A DNA stretch of 35,582 bases from Bacteroidota bacterium (lineage in GTDB: Bacteria; Bacteroidota; Bacteroidia; Chitinophagales; Chitinophagaceae): positions 1 through 35,582 of the forward strand of contig JABDGS010000032.1 of NCBI GenBank assembly GCA_013285915.1. The letters run 5' to 3'. A program made the translations under genes and the position numbers. A model generated the notes under the pieces. That model was not told where the DNA came from and ran no database searches. It worked only from the letters and a program-made list of their open reading frames with translations. Positions 34,507-35,582 of this stretch are shown here, piece after piece; position 1 is the first letter of the stretch; the number at the start of each line of letters is the position of its first letter.

Positions 34507-34843
34507 AAATGGTGTCCTTATTGTTCTCGTATTCGTCAATAGCTTTTTTAATCTCAATGGTCATATCATCATCTGCTATTGGCTGCCATTTGCCGTTTCT
34601 TTTAATACTAAGACAGGGTTCATTTTCAGGGGCCAGCCAGTTGCCATCAGGCTGCTTAACTAATAAATATTCTTCCATCGTTGAACCAGGCAAGTTCACC
34701 CTTGCAACATAACCTGTTTTTTTGTCGTTTTGTACTGATTGCCCTTTCCAGAAATTTAAAAGATTAATGCTTTTTTTTGTAATGCTTCCCTTATAAATGT
34801 CAGCCTGTAAATTGCCTGTAATGTTTATAGCAAAATGTGCCAT
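34493..34843 (-). CDS. Small protein of unknown function in the ABC cluster
   Basis: A 116-aa protein with no signal peptide. Recognisable stretches are F-A-I-N-I-T-G-N-L-Q-A-D-I-Y-K-G-S-I-T, E-Y-L-L-V-K-Q-P-D-G-N-W and I-K-R-N-G-K-W-Q-P-I, then a charged C-terminal helix. I recognise no family. It lies between the GntR-type regulator gene (25 nt upstream) and the membrane-anchored protein gene it overlaps by 14 nt, which places it in the same operon. Confidence 0.65.
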   Translation of the reverse strand: MAHFAINITGNLQADIYKGSITKKSINLLNFWKGQSVQNDKKTGYVARVNLPGSTMEEYLLVKQPDGNWLAPENEPCLSIKRNGKWQPIADDDMTIEIKKAIDEYENNKDTIYEKK

Positions 34844-34867
34844 ACCAATATTTTACTGTTATAAAAA

Positions 34868-35251
34868 TTATTTGTTGTTTGATGAAAAGTGCAGCTTTAC
34901 ATATTTCTCATATAAGCGCTGCAACTCGTCTGCTTCCATTTCTAATAAATACATATTTCTGAACAGTACCGGCAGGTCTTTTTCAGTAAACTCATTCTTC
35001 CTGTACTTAAGCACTGTTTTTTGCGCATTTGCCGATACATAATATCCTATGCCGCGCTGGTTGTAAATAATTTCCTGCTGCTGCAAATGCTCATACGTAC
35101 GCATAACCGTATTTGGGTTTACCTCAAGCTGCACGGCCAGTTCCCTAACTGACGGAATGCGGCTTTCCGGCTTCCATTCGCGCAGCAGTATCTTCTCGCA
35201 AACGTGGTCGGCTATTTGTAAATATATAGGTTGAGGTTCCCTGAAATCCAT
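34868..35251 (-). CDS. GntR-family transcriptional regulator, YtrA type
   Basis: A 127-aa protein. The winged helix-turn-helix spans about residues 8-78: P-I-Y-L-Q-I-A-D-H-V-C, P-S-V-R-E-L-A-V-Q-L-E-V-N-P-N-T-V-M-R-T-Y-E-H-L and G-I-G-Y-Y-V-S. The C-terminal part is a short two-helix dimerisation tail, as in YtrA-type GntR proteins, which usually regulate the ABC transporter operon they are encoded in. The gene lies 15 nt after a membrane protein gene and upstream of the ABC genes. Confidence 0.92.
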   Translation of the reverse strand: MDFREPQPIYLQIADHVCEKILLREWKPESRIPSVRELAVQLEVNPNTVMRTYEHLQQQEIIYNQRGIGYYVSANAQKTVLKYRKNEFTEKDLPVLFRNMYLLEMEADELQRLYEKYVKLHFSSNNK

Positions 35252-35266
35252 ACTAAAAATTTGAAC

Positions 35267-35582
35267 TTATATTTCACTTTCTTTAAGCCTGTAATAAATA
35301 ACTATCCATAAAATGGGTGTAACAGCAAATCTTAATAAAAAAACCGCCGTATCTCCAATCCAAAAAGGCAATGAGTAAATACTGGGATTGCCTGCGCTAT
35401 CAAATGTTTTAACTATTGTGCCCGCATTTAATGTTTGCGAAATGCGCGGAAACATTGGTGTTAACAACTTTGCCTCGATAATAAAAAACAACATAAACAG
35501 GCCCAGCAACGCAACTATTGTTTTAAAAAATGCATTTTTTGTAAAGTATACCGAACCCAAAATAAACACCGTCTGAATGGGA
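35267..35582 (-). CDS. Membrane protein, partial (N-terminus beyond the window)
   Basis: The frame is open to the window edge and ends at 35267; about 104 residues are visible. A hydrophobic segment F-F-K-T-I-V-A-L-L-G-L-F-M-L-F-F-I-I and a second near the C-terminus (A-V-F-L-L-R-F-A-V-T-P-I-L-W-I-V-I-Y-Y) mark an integral membrane protein. A GTG at 35569 could be read as a start, but the open frame beyond makes truncation more likely. It precedes the YtrA-type regulator by 15 nt and is probably a permease-like member of the same operon. Confidence 0.7.
   Translation of the reverse strand, partial: PIQTVFILGSVYFTKNAFFKTIVALLGLFMLFFIIEAKLLTPMFPRISQTLNAGTIVKTFDSAGNPSIYSLPFWIGDTAVFLLRFAVTPILWIVIYYRLKESEI

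Overview
This looks like a chromosomal segment of a Bacteroidota bacterium, most likely Chitinophagaceae or a close relative; the genus is not resolvable by eye. The evidence is AT-rich intergenic DNA, several -7 elements of the Bacteroidetes form TAnnTTTG, weak Shine-Dalgarno use, a SusC-like/TonB-type outer-membrane receptor with an N-terminal carboxypeptidase-regulatory-like domain, secreted glycosidases, and an M1-peptidase-like/ABC-permease fusion typical of that phylum.

Region 1 (1-8240) is a type II-C CRISPR-Cas locus. An array of 47-bp repeats (24 intact copies plus one cut by the window edge, 24 spacers of 29-30 nt) is read on the + strand and ends at a hairpin terminator. It converges on a minus-strand cas9-cas1-cas2 operon with no csn2 or cas4. 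A tracrRNA lies upstream of cas9 on the + strand (about 8167-8239), with a 17-nt anti-repeat, a nexus hairpin and an intrinsic terminator. Between cas9 and the tracrRNA lies the most interesting element of the window: a lone degenerate repeat (8065-8086). The 11 nt directly in front of it (8054-8064) recur exactly, on the other strand, at the predicted cas9 transcription start (7922-7912), next to an exact TAnnTTTG element. This is the architecture expected of a natural short guide that lets Cas9 repress its own promoter, analogous to tracr-L of type II-A systems.

Region 2 (8241-9788) holds one GC-richer orphan gene resembling a phage terminase small subunit, followed by about 570 bp without genes but with strong inverted repeats.

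Region 3 (9789-19905, all minus strand) is a carbohydrate cluster. It encodes a 2,5-dioxovalerate (alpha-ketoglutarate semialdehyde) dehydrogenase, an altronate-dehydratase-family enzyme, an unknown lipoprotein, a fumarylacetoacetase-fold 2-keto-3-deoxy-aldonate dehydratase, a GH116 glycosidase with a Tat-like signal, a mini FKBP, and a GH172 (DUF2961) glycosidase. Together they suggest release of a sugar outside the cytoplasm and its non-phosphorylative oxidation to 2-oxoglutarate.

Region 4 (20089-25821) has assorted single genes: a HELGH putative metallopeptidase, a DinB-family protein, a lipocalin-like secreted protein, an HD-domain protein divergent from a GH5 glycosidase, a small lipoprotein, a multiply broken DUF1080 pseudogene and a small CxxC membrane protein.

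Region 5 (26011-29004, plus strand) encodes a TonB-type receptor and a PepSY-like periplasmic protein, ended by a long symmetric hairpin.

Region 6 (29075-35582, minus strand) is a YtrA/GntR-regulated ABC transporter cluster. Its permease/peptidase-like fusion gene is split by a single in-frame TAG, and its M1-like domain has lost the zinc-binding residues.
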